The translations under genes and the position numbers were made by a program. 10,098 nucleotides of DNA, from positions 1 to 10,098 of the forward strand of contig DFHC01000145.1 in assembly GCA_002372575.1 (NCBI GenBank). The letters are read 5' to 3'. The notes beneath the pieces were generated by a model. It searched no databases. It was not told where the DNA came from and saw nothing but the letters and a program-made list of their open reading frames with translations. Source of the stretch: a bacterium UBA3734. GTDB taxonomy: Bacteria > Bacteroidota > Bacteroidia > Bacteroidales > Bacteroidaceae. The first letter of the stretch is position 1. Every line of letters starts with the position of its first letter. Positions 8,501 through 10,098 of this stretch are shown here, piece by piece.

Positions 8501-9059
8501 GCCCCATCACGCGCTCTTCGTTGTGAGCCAGTCGAATCTGGTAGCCCTTGCCTTCGCGCTGGGCCTTCGTTCCCAGCACAGGGTCCTGGCCTTCCACCTG
8601 ATAGGGATTCTGCCCACCGCCAGGTTTTCCTAACCTGTCGGCCCGGCAATAATAACCCGACTTGAAATTGAACCTGGTGCCTGTGTAGTCCTGCATGGGT
8701 GTGGTTCCCCACGATTCGCCCAGCACGAGGTATTTGCCCGTCTTTTTGTTCACGAGGTACACGCCCTTCATATCCTTGCCCGATTCAATCGCCTTTCCCA
8801 TCCAATGGTGGCCGTCGAGCATACCGATTGAGAGCGTATCAATAGCATCCACGCGGCGCGGCTTGCCAAGCGTGTTGTTGTCGGTGTATTTGAGGAATGT
8901 CCCCGAATATCCATCCTTGGTTTCATAATATCCGTCAACGAGTTCACGCAGTCCGTAGGGGCTGACGTAGGGTGTGCTTCCCTGTGCTCTGGCATCTATT
9001 GCCATCATCGCACACAATGCTGCCAGAAGCACAGCTTTCTTGAGTTGAATTTTCTTCAT
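5583..9059 (-). CDS. Large secreted multidomain protein with carbohydrate-binding-like domain and C-terminal YDLQGR tail
   Basis: This is a 1158-residue protein of unknown function. Residues 1-26 are a signal peptide (DARAQ). An N-terminal region (about 27-395) contains YLVNKKTGKYL and LGESWGTT (101-120), which recall beta-trefoil-like repeats. Residues about 405-790 look like a discontinuous beta-sandwich binding domain: IENHKFYPN and MGWKW at its start, LRQEIKGLRPGRYIVYCRAFY (522-542, split by my reading into two strands), then ILTIGVE (764-770) and WVCFDNFELVYYG (780-792) at its end, with a large insertion between. Residues about 835-905 (VPIVLPVSLTKKQVKESFG, then YQPYIVKP) resemble a module repeated in Prevotella surface proteins. 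The tail YYDLQGR...GIYIYRGKKIAVK (1130-1158) is the C-terminal motif common in exported Bacteroidetes proteins and similar to type IX sorting domains. It follows the small acidic gene by 49 bp, probably in one operon. Confidence 0.85.
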   Translation of the reverse strand: MKKIQLKKAVLLAALCAMMAIDARAQGSTPYVSPYGLRELVDGYYETKDGYSGTFLKYTDNNTLGKPRRVDAIDTLSIGMLDGHHWMGKAIESGKDMKGVYLVNKKTGKYLVLGESWGTTPMQDYTGTRFNFKSGYYCRADRLGKPGGGQNPYQVEGQDPVLGTKAQREGKGYQIRLAHNEERVMGRVQTSAGARGAFEQRPYMVARSKDRKEYVQHPDDWGSPNNDDGHFVFYLHPVKKEADGKQYYVIYTHRQTAAPVHDSFYYKNDGTVKDKDSYEKWTRVPEFGNRDSYLCLESTPSNEGDYEMVSYKKFAGKMMSTKEDNYYYEEYDRSAGGSKPRNPSSVSIEKMSSTFCAPWGDEISYTDQGKSEVTLADGLAEVSGEDACLWKIVTYEERRNHRVVANIDNPVDVSFYIENHKFYPNYQPYETGGSNGNAVNMGWKWANSATATGAISHTHPYTSGVGTEFHKIGTHYYDRWGWGETTAGEDNSFLKAKSNERFMTQGEESNYVGSIYNGTAALRQEIKGLRPGRYIVYCRAFYAPFDMTKFDNKDISGSFARAENPTPTYNGVAITKTQQDVIDAQPLSNKSYFFAVSKPAGAGTDDVVRKRDLPSIFCGMMPVDQSHLDKISKQDYIDLEENYPLFPFTAFGDALYPEDCAIDHYKDIYGTPDDPDDDVYDYTEWNPRWNDQIGVIKGHTNRDAYKLMTDSTVFAMVKYNNQNYFVPRNLTGAARFFTAIDRKKHENAFNYRIGLPVEVGDDGILTIGVEHDATSGTEEWVCFDNFELVYYGDQNHWEFIVDENDKENNTRYHDLFDWETTTQAPYRSTTMVIKRGLDPEKYVPIVLPVSLTKKQVKESFGKDVKISTPSHITYKTIHFAAVSTSGADNDVCMNAYQPYIVKPSIPAQVGKEEKWTRTRFVGENPFGWTADQWANYANDEKKRERIYIPKAGRNNRYAGDNVEDKNRREMKGPIYFVDSVRIEKETHYTQNKETSTDSKKPYYDVYYNAASQWPALPTFIPTQQRRMKIKGSTDGKEYELQAVSYYDALGNVPPYSYFMSGGNLKFNGATGSTQSKGFSFYLRIMEFDKTGSAKVFMGNVADFVWEEVTNEATGISDAGQADQNPASDLYYDLQGRAVGSYPTKPGIYIYRGKKIAVK

Positions 9060-9108
9060 CGTATTTTCTTTTTTCGTTTGATTTTCCTTTTTTCAAAAAC
9101 TAAAAAAC

Positions 9109-9351
9109 TTACCAGTAGTTTTCCCCGTTGTTCTCCATGCTAAAGTCATTCCACGAGTCGTCCCAGTGCATTTCCTTGGCATCACCGTCCTCGCCGTCGC
9201 CAGGAGTGACAGTTCCTCCAGTATCATCGCCAAAATCGACATACGACATCCTTGTGGTGTGTGCGTCGAGAATGTGTTTGTTGTTACAAACCAAAACGAA
9301 GTCCGAATGCGGCTTCACGTAAACTTTTTTCAGATTTGTCATCATCTTCAT
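9109..9351 (-). CDS. Small acidic protein of unknown function upstream of the large secreted protein
   Basis: The 80-residue product has a basic start (MKMMTNLKKVYVKPHSDF) and a strongly acidic, Gly-, Asp- and Trp-rich C-terminal half (DFGDDTGG, then HWDDSWNDF, ending ENYW). There is no signal peptide or membrane segment. Short Bacteroidales proteins with a K-K-x-Y-x-x-P start and an acidic tail are common as unannotated genes, and this one fits that pattern; I know no assigned function. It lies 49 bp before the 1158-residue gene on the same strand with no promoter seen between, so the two are probably cotranscribed. Starts at M1, M3 or M4 are all possible; the first was kept because nothing distinguishes them. 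Translation is supported by frame and context only. Confidence 0.6.
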   Translation of the reverse strand: MKMMTNLKKVYVKPHSDFVLVCNNKHILDAHTTRMSYVDFGDDTGGTVTPGDGEDGDAKEMHWDDSWNDFSMENNGENYW

Positions 9352-9508
9352 AAGCTCTTTGTTTCTGTACTACTTTTTTAACTTAATTTATTTTTTGTAA
9401 TATTTTTTCAATCCTGAATGAAAACTTTGCAATTTATGCGAGTTTTTTGCCCTTTTTCCCGTGGTTTTTAAACTGTTTTGCACTAAATTCAGGGCATTTT
9501 ACCGCAAT
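9352..9508 (-). promoter_or_regulatory. Long AT-rich 5' leader of the small-protein / large-protein operon
   Basis: If transcription starts just below the -7 element at 9515-9522, about 155 nt precede the first ATG (9351). The stretch is dominated by A and T runs, with no open frame, no convincing hairpin and no riboswitch class that I recognise. The leader is long compared with the 20-25 nt leaders inferred for the two divergent genes at 2674-2796. Confidence 0.35.
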
Positions 9509-9514
9509 TGGCTG

Positions 9515-9522
9515 CAAAGGTA
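9515..9522 (-). promoter_or_regulatory. Bacteroidetes-type -7 promoter element for the small-protein operon
   Basis: The minus-strand sequence TACCTTTG is a perfect TAnnTTTG match and the same octamer as the nnr promoter, including the flanking GCA. The -33 region is poor: only TTCTG (9545-9541) with an 18-bp spacer. It is the only TAnnTTTG that I found between 9352 and 9681 on this strand. Confidence 0.5.
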
Positions 9523-9622
9523 CGGCTTTTTTCTCATATACAGAACATTTTTATGCAAAATCTTTAATTTGCACTTGATTTTTAATCTTTATTAGCCAAC
9601 AAAAGATTTTTTAAGTTAAATT

Positions 9623-9654
9623 GTGCCCCATGTGCAAAATTGCACACAGGGCAC
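9623..9654 (-). terminator. Two-tier hairpin downstream of the aldolase gene, probable terminator
   Basis: GTGCCC (9623-9628) pairs with GGGCAC (9649-9654), and TGTGC (9631-9635) pairs with GCACA (9642-9646), with an opposed CA/CA internal loop and an AAAATT apical loop. It lies 28 bp beyond the aldolase stop. On the minus strand it is followed by AATTTAACTT and then A-rich sequence, so the U-tract is weak and termination may be partial. Confidence 0.6.
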
Positions 9655-9681
9655 GGTTTCAAGGGGCCAAAACCTGTGGTT

Positions 9682-10098
9682 TTAGCACTGGATGAGCTTG
9701 TTGTCGCTGCCGAGCACTTCCTTGATTTTGTGGCTGTAGAGCTCAATCATCAGGTCGCGGGCCGGACCGCAATACTTGCGCGGGTCGAACTCGCCCGGCT
9801 TCTCGGCAAACACCTTGCGCACGGCGGCGGTGAAGGCCAGACGCGAGTCGGAGTCGATGTTGATTTTGCAGACGGCGCTGGCGGCTGCCTTGCGGAGTTG
9901 CTCCTCGGGAATGCCCACGGCGTCGGGCAGCTTTCCACCATACTGGTTGATGATATCGACATACTCCTGCGGCACGCTCGACGAACCATGCAGCACGATG
10001 GGGAAGCCCGGGAGCTTTTCCATGATGGCGTCGAGCACGTCGAAGGCCAGGGGCGGCGGCACGAGCCTGCCCGTCTTCGGGTCGCGCGTGCACTGCTC
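9682..10098 (-). CDS. fba: Class II fructose-bisphosphate aldolase, C-terminal 138 residues (5' end outside window)
   Basis: The frame is open from the right edge to the TAA at 9682-9684. The enzyme is the zinc-dependent aldolase of glycolysis and gluconeogenesis, splitting fructose 1,6-bisphosphate into dihydroxyacetone phosphate and glyceraldehyde 3-phosphate in the cytoplasm. Visible family signatures are IVLHGSSSVP, whose His is a zinc ligand in class II enzymes and whose GSSS binds phosphate, KINIDSDSRLAFT with the NIDSD phosphate-binding motif, FDPRKYCGPARD, and a C-terminus ending LGSDNKLIQC. The HGSSSVPQ form suggests the type B branch. The N-terminal zinc ligands lie beyond the window; a full gene would be about 330 codons. 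A hairpin at 9623-9654 probably ends its transcript. Confidence 0.95.
   Translation of the reverse strand, partial: EQCTRDPKTGRLVPPPLAFDVLDAIMEKLPGFPIVLHGSSSVPQEYVDIINQYGGKLPDAVGIPEEQLRKAAASAVCKINIDSDSRLAFTAAVRKVFAEKPGEFDPRKYCGPARDLMIELYSHKIKEVLGSDNKLIQC

Noticed and set aside
9743..10093. Alternative minus-strand frame of 116 codons starting MHARPEDG at the right edge
   Set aside because: It overlaps the aldolase in another frame; the aldolase motifs HGSSSVP and NIDSD settle which frame is real.

Overview
The window looks like a chromosome segment from a Bacteroidales bacterium, probably of the Prevotella group. The evidence is: promoter elements of the Bacteroidetes type (TAnnTTTG, twice as TACCTTTG) with no clear Shine-Dalgarno sequences; a DUF4831-type protein, a family I know from Bacteroides and Prevotella; a large secreted protein ending in the 'YDLQGR...GIYI..GKK' tail common in this group; and the mix of glycan-degrading and surface proteins. 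The genus is an inference.

Layout from left to right. Positions 1-2673 (minus strand, running off the left edge) hold the first 891 codons of a secreted glycoside hydrolase family 2 enzyme of the beta-mannosidase / exo-beta-glucosaminidase type, with F5/8 type C (discoidin-like) modules at its N-terminus. A short divergent promoter region (2674-2796) separates it from nnr on the plus strand, a complete two-domain NAD(P)H-hydrate repair enzyme. A repeat-bearing gap follows, then a plus-strand gene for a secreted DUF4831-like protein (4404-5444). A perfect 12-bp bidirectional terminator hairpin (5531-5560) separates it from a convergent minus-strand unit. In transcription order that unit is a promoter near 9515-9522, a leader of about 160 nt, an 80-codon acidic small protein (9109-9351) and a 1158-residue secreted multidomain protein (5583-9059). 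At the right edge are a transcription-stop hairpin (9623-9654) and the last 138 codons of a class II fructose-bisphosphate aldolase on the minus strand.

The genes do not form one pathway. nnr and fba are housekeeping metabolism; the GH2 enzyme, the DUF4831 protein and the large protein all carry export signals and belong to the cell-envelope or glycan-handling side.

The most unusual feature is in the GH2 gene. At least four low-complexity elements, mostly tandem heptamers such as GGGTGAT/GGGTGTT and GAATTGT plus a CCCCTCTC/GAGAGGGG hairpin element, sit inside its coding sequence. They look like dispersed intergenic repeats, yet the frame stays open through all of them, and several fall at domain boundaries or surface loops. 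Because seven is not a multiple of three, gain or loss of one unit would switch the gene off. The second point of interest is the small acidic protein placed directly upstream of the large secreted protein.
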